Shown one piece after another: positions 37,935 through 46,897 of a stretch of 64,000 nt of DNA (its first letter is position 1; every line of letters starts with the position of its first letter). The notes under the pieces were generated by a model. That model was given only the letters and a program-made list of their open reading frames with translations. It searched no databases and was not told the DNA's origin. This stretch comes from Devosia ginsengisoli. Its GTDB lineage: Bacteria; Pseudomonadota; Alphaproteobacteria; Rhizobiales; Devosiaceae. The DNA is taken from positions 2,232,001-2,296,000 of the forward strand of contig NZ_CP042304.1 in NCBI RefSeq assembly GCF_007859655.1, written 5' to 3'. Made by a program: the position numbers and the translations under genes.

Positions 37935-38986
37935 TCCGCCACCGGCGCCCATAGCACCGCCTCGATCTTCGGCGCGCCCGTCGCCAGCATGACCAGTCGG
38001 TCGAAGCCCAGGGCTACGCCGCTCGCCTCCGGCATCAGTTCGAGCGCCGCCAGAAAGTCTTCGTCCAGCGGGTAGCGCTCGCCATAGATGCGCTGCTTCT
38101 CCGCCATTTCGGCGAGAAACCGCCGCCTCTGCTCCTCGGCATCGGTCAGTTCACCGAAGCCGTTGGCCAGTTCCACCCCGCAGGCATAGAGTTCGAACCG
38201 TTCCGATACCCGCTGGTCATCCGCCGCGCGCCGCGCCAGGGCCGCCTCGGCGGCCGGATAGCGGTCCAGCACGGTCACCCGCCCCATGCCGAGATTGGGC
38301 TCGACCTTCTCGACCAGGATGCGGCTGAAGAGATAGCTCCAGCTCCGATCATCGGGCACGTCGAGCCCGACAGCCAGCATCTGCCCGGCCAATTGCTCGC
38401 CATCGGGCACGCCCTCGCTGTCCATGCTGGCCAGCAGGTCTATGTTTGCATAGCGCTGGAAGGCATCGACCACGCTGAGCCGCTCCGGCTCGGCAAACGG
38501 ATCGCATTGCCTGTCCCTGAAACGCAGCGCCTCGACGCCTGTCGCCCTTGCCGCAATGCGCAGCAATTCCACGCAGTCGGCGATAACAGCGTCATAGCCC
38601 TCGCCGGCCCGATACCATTCCAGCATGGTGAATTCAGGGTGGTGCAGCGCGCTGCGCTCGCGGTTGCGCCACACATGCTGGAGGCTCGCAATCCGCCGCT
38701 CCCCGGCGGCCAGCAGCTTCTTCATGGTGAATTCGGGCGAGGTGTGGAGATACATCGGCCGCCCCACGCCATCATTGCCGATCATGGTGGTGCCGAAAGC
38801 ATGCAGGTGCGTCTCGTTGCCCGGCGAAAGCTGCAGGCCCGGCGGATCGACGATGAGAAAATCGTGGCTGGCGAGATAGGCCCGCACCCCCGCCTCGATC
38901 CGCCCGCGCGCCACAAGGATCGGCCGCCGGTCGGCATGGACCTGAGGCGACCACCATGGCGAGGGCTGGAAAACGGGCTGACTCAT
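37931..38986 (-). CDS. epmA: EF-P lysine lysyltransferase EpmA (GenX/PoxA)
   Basis: EpmA is a truncated class II lysyl-tRNA synthetase that adds beta-lysine to Lys34 of EF-P. Its 351 aa begin at the catalytic core with no tRNA-anticodon domain. The class II motifs are visible: motif 2 ([22 protein letters not shown]) and motif 3 near [17 protein letters not shown]. It is adjacent to epmB and divergent from efp, completing the modification set. Confidence 0.95.
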   Translation of the reverse strand: MSQPVFQPSPWWSPQVHADRRPILVARGRIEAGVRAYLASHDFLIVDPPGLQLSPGNETHLHAFGTTMIGNDGVGRPMYLHTSPEFTMKKLLAAGERRIASLQHVWRNRERSALHHPEFTMLEWYRAGEGYDAVIADCVELLRIAARATGVEALRFRDRQCDPFAEPERLSVVDAFQRYANIDLLASMDSEGVPDGEQLAGQMLAVGLDVPDDRSWSYLFSRILVEKVEPNLGMGRVTVLDRYPAAEAALARRAADDQRVSERFELYACGVELANGFGELTDAEEQRRRFLAEMAEKQRIYGERYPLDEDFLAALELMPEASGVALGFDRLVMLATGAPKIEAVLWAPVAE

Positions 38987-39129
38987 GTGACCTTTATTGC
39001 GGCCGGGCTGGCGATTTTCGCCGGAATAGGGTAGTGGGCGCTCGAAAAGTCTATTCCGGCGCCACAGACTGGCCGTCTCAACACGGCCCTGCCTCTACGA
39101 CGCGCATCCGAAATGAACAAGGAAGAATA

Positions 39130-39699
39130 ATGGTCAAGGTCATCGCCTCTTCGCTGCGCAAGGGCAACGTCGTCGAACAGGACGGCAATCTGCATGTCGT
39201 GCTGACGGCGGAAAACGTCCACCCCGGCAAGGGCAATTCCATCACCAACGTCAATATGCGCCGCATTTCCGATGGCGTGAAGGTCGTCGGCCGCTGGCGC
39301 ACCGTCGAAATGGTCGAGAAGGCCGATGTCGACGATCGTGAATACGATTATCTCTATTCCGACGGCGAAGGCCACCACTTCATGGAGCCGGTCAGCTACG
39401 AGCAGATCACCGTAGCCGACGATGTCATCGGCGACCAGCGCGCCTATCTCACCGACGGCATGAAGGTGCATCTCAAGACCTTCGAAGGCACCGCCCTTTC
39501 GATGGAACTGCCGCAGCGCCTGACCTTCGAGATTGTCGAGACCGAGCCTGTCGTCAAGGGCCAGACGGCTTCCTCATCCTACAAGCCCGCCGTGCTCAAT
39601 AACGGCCTGCGCGTCATGGTCCCACCCCATATCGGTACCGGCACCCGCATCGTGATTTTGACGGACGACAATTCGTATGTAGAGCGCGCGAAGGACTGA
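39130..39699 (+). CDS. efp: Translation elongation factor P
   Basis: EF-P rescues ribosomes stalled at polyproline stretches. This 189-aa protein has the KOW-like first domain carrying the modification site at Lys34 (HPGKGNS), consistent with EpmA/EpmB next door rather than the arginine form used with EarP. OB domains follow and the C-terminus contains [20 protein letters not shown]. The start at 39130 is preceded by GGAAGAATA. An in-frame extension upstream is not supported. Confidence 0.96.
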   Translation: MVKVIASSLRKGNVVEQDGNLHVVLTAENVHPGKGNSITNVNMRRISDGVKVVGRWRTVEMVEKADVDDREYDYLYSDGEGHHFMEPVSYEQITVADDVIGDQRAYLTDGMKVHLKTFEGTALSMELPQRLTFEIVETEPVVKGQTASSSYKPAVLNNGLRVMVPPHIGTGTRIVILTDDNSYVERAKD

Positions 39700-39722
39700 T
39701 CGCCGGCCGCCCCTTCGGCGGC

Positions 39723-39747
39723 AAAATCTCCCCAGTGGGGAGATTTT
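39723..39747. terminator. Perfect palindromic terminator after efp
   Basis: AAAATCTCCCC at 39723-39733 mirrors GGGGAGATTTT at 39737-39747 across a 3-base loop. It ends in A/T runs on both sides, so it could work in either direction. It lies 24 bp past the efp stop. Confidence 0.8.
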
Positions 39748-39812
39748 AGGCGATCAGGCCCGGAGAGCTACGCTCGCAGGGCCCAGCTTCTCCTGCGGCA
39801 CAATCTCGACCA

Positions 39813-39834
39813 AACGGGCCCTTTCGGGCCCGTT
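39813..39834. terminator. GC hairpin before the DUF2934 stop
   Basis: A 9-bp stem (AACGGGCCC at 39813-39821 and GGGCCCGTT at 39826-39834) lies just past the stop of the minus-strand DUF2934 gene. On the minus strand it has a GAAA loop, but only TTT follows, so termination strength is uncertain. Confidence 0.55.
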
Positions 39835-39835
39835 C

Positions 39836-40057
39836 TCATTTCTGCTCGATCTCTCCTGCTGCATCGCGCCAGTGCTCTTCGGCGCGGTCCACCGGCGTGC
39901 CTTCGGCCAGCCATTTGTCATAGGCCATCTGGCGCACCAGCATGTCCTTGGCGCGCAGCCAGTAATGGAACGGCCGACCCTCCGGCCGCCCATCCTGTTC
40001 CCACAGGAAATAGGCCGTCTGCCGAATTTGTTCGGCCACATCCGAATTTTTCCGCAT
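39836..40057 (-). CDS. DUF2934 domain protein
   Basis: This 73-aa protein carries the DUF2934 pattern: RQTAYFLWEQDGRPEGRPFHYWLRA. Family members are small soluble proteins found in many Hyphomicrobiales genomes, and their role is unknown. The first 6 residues and the acidic tail are not conserved-looking. It neighbours a ferritin-like protein, and such pairs often occur in stress-related regions, though that is only context. Confidence 0.85.
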   Translation of the reverse strand: MRKNSDVAEQIRQTAYFLWEQDGRPEGRPFHYWLRAKDMLVRQMAYDKWLAEGTPVDRAEEHWRDAAGEIEQK

Positions 40058-40076
40058 CGCCGCAACCGGTTAGAAA

Positions 40077-40098
40077 GGGCGCAGGTTTCCCTGCGCCC
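40077..40098 (-). terminator. Terminator of the ferritin-like gene
   Basis: GGGCGCAGG (40077-40085) and CCTGCGCCC (40090-40098) form a 9-bp stem with a GAAA loop on the minus strand, followed by TTTCT. It lies 7 bp past the stop codon. Confidence 0.85.
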
Positions 40099-40104
40099 GG
40101 TGGA

Positions 40105-40596
40105 TCAGGCCGCCTTCAGGTTCACATTGGCCATGGCCACCTGGCTCAGCTTCTTGTCGGTCGCCACTTCTTCCTGCAGCGTGGCATCGAGCAGGGTCAC
40201 GGCCTCGCTGAGGCCCAGTTGCTGCGCCCAGGTCTTGAGCGTGCCATAGCGGGCGATCTCGTAATGCTCCACCGCCTGCGCCGCCGAGACCAGTCCGGCA
40301 TCGAGCGCCGCCGTGCCCTTGAACTCGTCCATGATGGACTTGCCTTCCTCGATAATGCCGAGAATGGCGTCGCAGGTCTTGCCGCGGGCCGGCTTGTCCA
40401 GCAGTTCGAAAATCTGCTCCAGCCGCTCGACATGGCCCTCGGTCTCTTCGAGATGCTTCTCGAACCCGGCCTTGAGCTCGGCCGAACTGGCCGCCTTGGC
40501 CATTTTGGGCAGCGTTTTCACGATCTGGCGTTCGGCGTAGTAGATGTCCTTGAGCGTGTCGAGGAACAGGTCATTGAGCGTTTTTTCGGTAGCCAT
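40105..40596 (-). CDS. Ferritin-like DUF892 protein (YciE family)
   Basis: This 163-aa four-helix-bundle protein has carboxylate and histidine residues in the pattern of the YciE/DUF892 family (DIYYAERQIVKTLPKMAKAA, EKHLEETEGHVERLEQIF, EHYEIARYGTLKTWAQQLG). Such proteins bind metals and are often stress-induced, but their reaction is not known. Followed by a strong terminator. Confidence 0.9.
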   Translation of the reverse strand: MATEKTLNDLFLDTLKDIYYAERQIVKTLPKMAKAASSAELKAGFEKHLEETEGHVERLEQIFELLDKPARGKTCDAILGIIEEGKSIMDEFKGTAALDAGLVSAAQAVEHYEIARYGTLKTWAQQLGLSEAVTLLDATLQEEVATDKKLSQVAMANVNLKAA

Positions 40597-40703
40597 GTGT
40601 CATCTCCAAAAAATGGTTTGACGCTGCTGCCGCAACTCTCCGCCTTGCCTGGGGGTTCCGCCCCGGCATGGTCTTTCCGTTCACTTCCGGGTGGCACCCA
40701 GGC

Positions 40704-41342
40704 CTAGCGCGCCGCCCAGACCAGTCCGCGCCGCAATATCTCGCGCACCGGCCCCACCAGCTCGTCGGCCGTATGCCCCAGCGAGGAATAGAATACCCGC
40801 CCCTGGTCATGCATGGTCGTGAACACGACCGGCATCACCACATCCTTACGCCAGGGGTGGAATTCCCCTGAAAAGGTGGTCGTCGCCAGCACGTCGACCG
40901 CCGGATCGTAGTTGAGATAATACTGCTCGCTCGTATGCTCGAAGCTGCCGATATCGGCCATGATGGGGTGGTCGCCCCGCTTCACGTCCACCGTGTAGGT
41001 GATGATATTGCCCGGATGCTGCACCCAGTAGACGCTGGCGGCATAGCGGAATGGCACCGAACTGCGGAAGCTCGTGGCCAGTCCCATATGGAACCCGGCC
41101 AGCCCGGTTCCCGCGCGGATCGCCGCGACCAGGTTGGCCATCTTTTCCGGCGCCAGTACCCCGTCGGTGATGACGGGCACGACGAGGTCGTTGCTGGCGA
41201 TATCGTCAGCCCCCAGCGCCTCGTAATCCGAGGTCACCGTCACGGCGAAGCCTTCGGCCTCCAGCAGCTCGCGCACGACATTGGCGCTCCGCTCCGGCGT
41301 ATGCAGTTCCATCCCGCCCCAGACCACGAGGGCTTTCTTCAT
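40704..41342 (-). CDS. ThuA-like protein
   Basis: This 212-aa protein is of the ThuA family, which has a class I glutamine amidotransferase-like fold and is named for trehalose utilisation in rhizobia. The N-terminus MKKALVVWGGMELHTPERSA and the segments GTGLAGFHMG, SFEHTSEQYYLNY and HPWRKDVVMPVVFTTMHDQGRVFYSSLGHT match. The start overlaps the acyltransferase-fusion stop by ATGA, so it is the last gene of the carbohydrate operon. The enzymatic activity of the family is not settled. Confidence 0.85.
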   Translation of the reverse strand: MKKALVVWGGMELHTPERSANVVRELLEAEGFAVTVTSDYEALGADDIASNDLVVPVITDGVLAPEKMANLVAAIRAGTGLAGFHMGLATSFRSSVPFRYAASVYWVQHPGNIITYTVDVKRGDHPIMADIGSFEHTSEQYYLNYDPAVDVLATTTFSGEFHPWRKDVVMPVVFTTMHDQGRVFYSSLGHTADELVGPVREILRRGLVWAAR

Positions 41343-42982
41343 AGTCCCAATCCCACTGCCTGCGTTCGATGTACCCCCTTGGGCACAAAGACGAATTCAC
41401 CCGCAATATCCAGCAACTCCGCGGCCAGATGTACGACGCTGAGCCACATTTCGGTGCCCTGCAGGCTTGTCTCCTGCCCGTCGGCAAAGGCAAAGCCCGC
41501 GCCCGCCACCCAGCGTTCCCCTGCCCGGCCGATCACGGCACGCGCAATCGCCTCGGCCTCGGGCCGGCGATGATCGGTCTGCCTGAGGCAGAGCAGCAGC
41601 GGGTGCACGGTATCGAGCAGGTTGCAGGCCGTATAGGTCCGCCCGGAAAAGCCGTCGTGATTGCGATAGTTGAGCAGCACCGAGTCGATGGCCCGCTCGG
41701 CATTGGGCACCGGCAGGCCGAATTGCGCATAGGTGCCGCGGGTCAACCGGTAGAAGCCGTTGACCGGCTGCAGCAGCCCTTCCGCCGGTGTCGGCGAGCC
41801 CCACAGTCCCGTCGCCCGATCCTGTTTCAGCGCCAGCCAGCCGAACAAGGTCTCCCGCGCCCGCCCGGTCTCGAAATAGCGCGCATTGAAATAGAGCGCC
41901 GTGCCGATGGCATCCACGGCCGCTCCGGCGCCCCAGGCCCGCTCGCGCCAGGACAGGCTATCGAGCCAGTCGCATAGCGCCCGCGCGCCCAGTTCCACAG
42001 CCGAGACCCGATGCAGCGGCTGCCCGCCCAGCACTTCGATGGCATAGCCGACCGACAATACATTGTAGAGCGCCAGCCCATTGTCCCGCTGTGCCTGCCC
42101 GGCGGCGGGCGGTTGGTGCGGATCGGGGAACAGGCCGGTCTCCGGGTCCTGCAAGGCTTGCAATTGCTGGAGCGTCGCCGCCGCATCCAGCCCCTCGGGC
42201 AGCGCGCCAAACCCGGCTGCGATCTCGATGGCGTCGTTCAGGTGGCGCGCGCTGCGTCGCACGGTCCCGTCTGCCTCGCGCGAGATATATTCCCCGTCCT
42301 CGCGGAATCGCGCCAGGACCTCGGGCCACTGCGCTGCCGCAGCTTCCCCCAGCCGCACCAGCGCCCCGGCAGTATCGCGCCTGCTCGATTGTCCGCGATA
42401 GCGCACCACTTTGGCCGGCACGCCGCCGACAATGGCGAGATCAGGCACATCCTTGCTCACCACCGCCCCGGCCGCGATCACCGCGCCCTTGCCGACTTTG
42501 ACCCCGTCGAGCACCACGGCATTGGCGCCGATCCACACATCGTCCCCGATGGTGATGCCCAGGCTTTCATGCTTCTGCATATGAATGGGCACGCCGGGAT
42601 CGTCGAACCCGTGGTTGAACCCCACGATGGACACATGGCTGGCAATCCGCACGCCGTCGCCGCAGCGCACCTTGCCCGAAATCATCGCATAGCGATTGAC
42701 CGTGCAATGCGCACCGAATTCCACATCGCCACGCACCAGCGCGTGGCCAGCGATCCAGCTATCCGCGCCCAGCACCAGATGCGACGTGAAGATCGCCGCC
42801 TCAGCTGCCACATAGGCCGTGGGGTGGAACGTCGCCCCCGCCACGGCGGCCCACCGCGCCAGCCGCGCCCGGTGCGCGGGCGAGTCGATGTCCGCGGGCG
42901 TCCGGTCCCAGGTCAGGAATTGCAGGCGCGCTTCATGCTCGGGATCGGGTTGATCGGATGGCTTGGCGGACAGAGACGTCAT
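41339..42982 (-). CDS. Hexapeptide acyltransferase fused to an alpha/alpha-toroid domain
   Basis: This 547-aa, two-part protein has a left-handed beta-helix acyltransferase of the maltose/galactoside-acetyltransferase kind at residues about 45-195, with repeating V/I-x5 hexapeptides, an N-H motif (VGFNHGFDD) near the likely active site and the typical ending VGGVPAKVVRY. From about 200 to the end it is mostly helical, with paired-helix repeats and Gly/Trp-rich turns that resemble an alpha/alpha-toroid such as occurs in glycan lyases or hydrolases. I know no family with this exact combination. It lies between a 2-hydroxyacid dehydrogenase and ThuA in the operon. Substrate unknown. Confidence 0.75.
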   Translation of the reverse strand: MTSLSAKPSDQPDPEHEARLQFLTWDRTPADIDSPAHRARLARWAAVAGATFHPTAYVAAEAAIFTSHLVLGADSWIAGHALVRGDVEFGAHCTVNRYAMISGKVRCGDGVRIASHVSIVGFNHGFDDPGVPIHMQKHESLGITIGDDVWIGANAVVLDGVKVGKGAVIAAGAVVSKDVPDLAIVGGVPAKVVRYRGQSSRRDTAGALVRLGEAAAAQWPEVLARFREDGEYISREADGTVRRSARHLNDAIEIAAGFGALPEGLDAAATLQQLQALQDPETGLFPDPHQPPAAGQAQRDNGLALYNVLSVGYAIEVLGGQPLHRVSAVELGARALCDWLDSLSWRERAWGAGAAVDAIGTALYFNARYFETGRARETLFGWLALKQDRATGLWGSPTPAEGLLQPVNGFYRLTRGTYAQFGLPVPNAERAIDSVLLNYRNHDGFSGRTYTACNLLDTVHPLLLCLRQTDHRRPEAEAIARAVIGRAGERWVAGAGFAFADGQETSLQGTEMWLSVVHLAAELLDIAGEFVFVPKGVHRTQAVGLGL

Positions 42983-42997
42983 TCAATCCTCACCGGG

Positions 42998-44005
42998 TCA
43001 GGCCAGCCGTTCGAGCAGCGCCGGCTCGATCTCGAATTCCAACGGCGCCCCGGCCACGAAGCGCTCGATTTCCTCGATCGCCATCTGGCCCAGCCGCAGC
43101 CGTTCCGTGCCGACGGCCCCGGCCACATGCGGGGTCAGGAACACATTGGGCAGGTCATAGAGCGGGGAGCCGCGTTCGGGAATTTCGGGGTCGGTCACGT
43201 CGATCACGGCATGGATACGCCCCGATTGCAGCTCGGCAATCAGCGCCGCCTCGTCGATCAGCGCTCCGCGCGCCGTATTGATGAAGGCTGCGCCGTCCTT
43301 CATCAGCCCGAGTTGCCCGGCCCCGATCATCGCCCGCGTCGTCGGCAGCGATGGGGCGTGGATCGACACCACGTCCGAGCGCGCCATCAGCGTATCGAGA
43401 TCGACCAGTTCCGCCCCATCGAGCACCGGATCATCAGGCTTCACGAAAGGGTCGCTCAGCAGCACGGTGAAGTCGAAGGCCTGCAGCATCCGCGCCACCT
43501 TGCGGCCGATGCGCGAGGCACCCACCAGACCGACCGTGCGGTGATAATTGCCGATCGGTTCGTCCATCAGGGCGTAACTGCTCCGCCGCCCCGGATCAGC
43601 CCGGTAGCGGTCGCGCAGTTCGAACACGCGCTTGTTGGCGAAGATGATCGCGGCCAATGTGAACTCCGCCACCGGTACCGCATTGGCGTCGGCCGCATGG
43701 GTCACCCTGATGCCCGCGTCATAGACGACGGGGTCCAGTGTGAATTTCACCGTTCCCGCCGCATGGGCAATGAGCTTCAGGTTCGGTGCGGCCTTGACCA
43801 CTTCGGCCGTCACCATGGGGCAACCCCAGCCGGTGACGAGAATGTCGATCTCATCAAGTACGGCGCGCGCCTCGGCGCTGGAAAATTCCTCCAGCGGCAC
43901 GGCGCGGACGATGTCACAGGTCTGCGCCAGCCGTGCCAGCGCCTCCTCGTCAAACACATGCCTGGTCTTGTCCGCCGCCATGGCGAAGGCGAGTTTAGGG
44001 CACAT
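42998..44005 (-). CDS. D-isomer-specific 2-hydroxyacid dehydrogenase
   Basis: This 335-aa NAD(P)-dependent dehydrogenase (phosphoglycerate dehydrogenase-like family) starts at the ATG at 44005, one base after the DUF2264 stop. The nucleotide-binding fingerprint is VGASRIGRKVA, with Ser in place of the second Gly. The catalytic Arg (NTARGALIDEAAL) and His (LTPHVAGA) are present. In this setting it could reduce or oxidise a sugar-derived 2-oxo or 2-hydroxy acid. The exact substrate is not visible. Confidence 0.9.
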   Translation of the reverse strand: MCPKLAFAMAADKTRHVFDEEALARLAQTCDIVRAVPLEEFSSAEARAVLDEIDILVTGWGCPMVTAEVVKAAPNLKLIAHAAGTVKFTLDPVVYDAGIRVTHAADANAVPVAEFTLAAIIFANKRVFELRDRYRADPGRRSSYALMDEPIGNYHRTVGLVGASRIGRKVARMLQAFDFTVLLSDPFVKPDDPVLDGAELVDLDTLMARSDVVSIHAPSLPTTRAMIGAGQLGLMKDGAAFINTARGALIDEAALIAELQSGRIHAVIDVTDPEIPERGSPLYDLPNVFLTPHVAGAVGTERLRLGQMAIEEIERFVAGAPLEFEIEPALLERLA

Positions 44006-44006
44006 T

Positions 44007-45860
44007 TCAGAACCGCTCCGGCACCAGGATGGCGCTGACATCCACGCCCTCGCGGGCAAACATGGCCTCGAGCGCCGCCATATCAGGCGCATGCGGAACC
44101 TGGCTCAACGCCGCCTCGGCCTCAGCCCCCGCGGGCAGCGCCATCGCCGCCGTCACCAGCAGCGTCGTTCCATCAGGAATCTCGCCGCGCAATTGCGGCA
44201 CGATGGTCTTGGAGACGATGAGGTTGGTGTTTGGATAGGCCCGGTGCGCACGGCCCTCGCGCTTGCCGGTGAGATCAACGATGGCACTCACATCGTCAGC
44301 GCTCTTGGCAACGGCTCGACCGGCCTCGTCGATATAGGTATCGGCATTGAGGTCGGCCCGCGCTATGGCAAAGCCACCTTCGGTGGCGTGCAACGCCCTC
44401 GGCGTCGTAATGCGATGCACGCGGATATGCCAGAGGTTGGCCGGGATCAGCCAGGTCTCGACCTCGACATCGCTCCACGGTTTCCACCGCGAATAGAGCG
44501 TCTGCTCGGCAATCTGCGCGACCTCATTGGTCTCGCGCACCCGGTAGTGCCGGCCGTCATCGGAAAAGGCCAAAGCCCCGTCGAAGGCGCCCTGGCTATA
44601 GGCGCGCTCGTCCACCTCGGTCGAAAAGCCGTAGCGGCTCGAATAGACGAATTTGGCATATTTCTCGGTGCCGGCCCGCATCTGCCAGTTCTGCTGGCCG
44701 CTCGACAGGGCGACCACATTGCCCGGCGTATGGGTCATCACCATGCCAGGATGCTTGAGCGGCACCGGCTTCTTGCTCACCACAGCCGGCGTTTCCTCGG
44801 CCATCCAGAACGGGTGATCGGCTGGCAGCGCCAGCGGCAGGAAAGCCTTAAGCGCCCAATAGGGCGAGCCGGCCGAATTGTAGCTCTCGGACATGAACAG
44901 GTTCGGATAGCCGTAGCCGATGGACAGCACGCCATCGCGGTTGGCGATCGGCTTGTCGGCCCACCAGCGCAGGTGGCGCAGGAACTGCCCCTTGATCTCG
45001 CCCCATGGCAGAGCTTCGAGGTCGGCAAAGGCCAGTGCGCCCCAGATGCCGCCACAGGCAAAGCGATAGGTCAGGCTCCGTCCGAAGGCCAGCACGCCGC
45101 CATCCTCGTCGAACCAATGGCGGATATCCTTGGCGAAGAGCTCGGCGCGTTCCTTGTAGGCCGCCACGCGCTTCTCGTCGCCTCGCGCCAGCTTGGCATA
45201 GATCAGCCCGTAAAAGTGCATGGCGAAGGGAATGTAGTGGTCGATGCGCCGGACATTGCCATCGCGATACCAGCCATCGCCCAGATAGAAGCCGTCCAGC
45301 TCTTCGAGATATTTTTCCGTCAGCGAGCGGTCGAACTCGACGCCGCATTCCGCGAGGCCAAGATCGACCAGGATGCGGAAGAATTTCCAGTTATTGTCGG
45401 CGTAATCAAACTGACGAGCATGCTTGAGGTATGCTGCCAGATTTCTTTTGGCTTTCTCGCTCAATGGCTCCCACACCAGATGCGGCAGCAGCCGCATGGT
45501 GAAGCCGATGGCCGCTAACTCGACCATGCGCTGGTCGGTGGCATTGACCGTGCCCCAATATTCGGGATGCTCGGGGTCGGTGCCATTGGCGAGGCCCCGC
45601 CGGTAGAGTTCCCAATGGTCGAATTTTCCGCCGCCTGCCGCCAGCGGCGTCAGCCCCCAGAGCGGGCGGGCAAAGCCTTCGAGGTCCGCCGCTGCGCGGT
45701 CGAAATGCGCCCCTGCCCCATCGAGCCGCACCCGCGCCGCGCCTTCAGAAAAGAAGGGCAGCAGCGGATTGAACAGGTCACCCAGCGCCCTTTCCACATC
45801 GGCGCGGGTCTTGAGCGGATTGCCATGCAGCGGATTGGCGCTCACCGGATCATAGATCAT
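44007..45860 (-). CDS. DUF2264 domain protein
   Basis: This is a large soluble protein of the DUF2264 family. I start it at the ATG at 45860 (MIYDPVSANPLHGNPL, 617 aa), directly after the dppF stop once the dppF frameshift is corrected; a start at 45893 (MTTRQTRF) is possible and adds 11 residues. The N-terminal half (FARPLWGLTPLAAGGG, YWGTVNATDQRMVELA, FDYADNNWKFFRILVDLGL) looks like an (alpha/alpha) barrel as in glycan-active enzymes, and the C-terminal half is rich in beta strands. It has no signal peptide, so would act on imported sugar inside the cell. The reaction is not known. Confidence 0.85.
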   Translation of the reverse strand: MIYDPVSANPLHGNPLKTRADVERALGDLFNPLLPFFSEGAARVRLDGAGAHFDRAAADLEGFARPLWGLTPLAAGGGKFDHWELYRRGLANGTDPEHPEYWGTVNATDQRMVELAAIGFTMRLLPHLVWEPLSEKAKRNLAAYLKHARQFDYADNNWKFFRILVDLGLAECGVEFDRSLTEKYLEELDGFYLGDGWYRDGNVRRIDHYIPFAMHFYGLIYAKLARGDEKRVAAYKERAELFAKDIRHWFDEDGGVLAFGRSLTYRFACGGIWGALAFADLEALPWGEIKGQFLRHLRWWADKPIANRDGVLSIGYGYPNLFMSESYNSAGSPYWALKAFLPLALPADHPFWMAEETPAVVSKKPVPLKHPGMVMTHTPGNVVALSSGQQNWQMRAGTEKYAKFVYSSRYGFSTEVDERAYSQGAFDGALAFSDDGRHYRVRETNEVAQIAEQTLYSRWKPWSDVEVETWLIPANLWHIRVHRITTPRALHATEGGFAIARADLNADTYIDEAGRAVAKSADDVSAIVDLTGKREGRAHRAYPNTNLIVSKTIVPQLRGEIPDGTTLLVTAAMALPAGAEAEAALSQVPHAPDMAALEAMFAREGVDVSAILVPERF

Positions 45861-45861
45861 T

Positions 45862-46897
45862 TCAGGCAAAAACCTCGTTTGGCGCGTCGTCATAAGCGCC
45901 CTTCAAATTGAGTTTTTCGGCAAAGTGGCAGGCCGCTTCCTGCGCCGTTCCGTTGATGGGGCGCAAAGCCGGTTTGTCGGTGCGGCAGCGGTCCTCGGCA
46001 TATTTGCAGCGCGTGTGGAACGGGCAGCCCACAGGGCGATTGCCGAGATAGGGGGATTTCCCCGCGCACTTCCTTCTTCCGCCCCTTGCGCCGCGTCGGG
46101 TCGGCAATGGGCAGCGCTTCGAGCAGCAATTCGGTATAGGGGTGGCGCGGCCGCTCGAACAGCATTTCGGTGGGCGCATTCTCGACCACATGCCCGAGAT
46201 ACATCACCACCACCCGGTCGGCGATATAATTGACCACCCCCAGGTCGTGGCTGATGAAGATATAGGTCAGCCCGAACTCGGCCTTGAGGTCTTCGAGCAG
46301 GTTCAGCACCTGCGCCTGGATGGAGACGTCGAGCGCCGAGACTGCCTCGTCGGCAATCACCAGCTTGGGGTCCAGCACCAGCGCGCGGGCAATGCCGATG
46401 CGCTGACGCTGGCCGCCGGAGAAGGCGTGCGGATAGCGTCCCACCGCTTCGGCGGGAATGCCGACCTTTTCGAGTGTGCTCAGCACGCGCTCTTCCAGTT
46501 CCTTGCCCTTGCAGATCTTGTGAATGCGCAGGGGCTCGGCCACGATATCGAAGACCCGCATATTGGGATTGAGCGAGCTCATCGGGTCCTGGAAGATCAT
46601 GCGGATATCCTGCCGCCACGGCTTGATCTCCCGCTTGTTGAGCGCGGTCAGTTCCACCTCGCCGCCGGACTTGGGGTGATAGACCACCCTGCCCTCGCTG
46701 ACCGGCTGCGCTTTGATGATGCAGCGGCCCAGAGTGGTCTTGCCGCAGCCGCTTTCGCCCACAATGGCCAGCGTTTCGCCGGCTTCTACCGTCAGGTTGA
46801 TATCAGTCAGCGCATCGAGCCGCCGTTCCGGCCCGAACCAGCCGCCCGATAGTGTGAAATGCTTGGAGAGATGCTCGACAGTCAGCAAGGTACTCAT
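45862..46897 (-). CDS. Oligopeptide-type ABC transporter ATPase, DppF-like (frameshifted as sequenced)
   Basis: This ATPase subunit pairs with the DppD-like one. It has Walker A GESGCGKTTLGR, signature [10 protein letters not shown], and VIADEAVSALD. Near residue 282 the frame breaks. The sequence after EVRGEIP should read YLGNRPVGCPFHTRC, which carries the cysteine-rich C-terminal motif of this family, but that continues in another frame. Removing one G from the G5 run at 46051-46055 restores a 344-aa protein that ends at 45862. The start at 46897 overlaps the dppD stop (ATGA). A sequencing error is likely. Confidence 0.9.
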
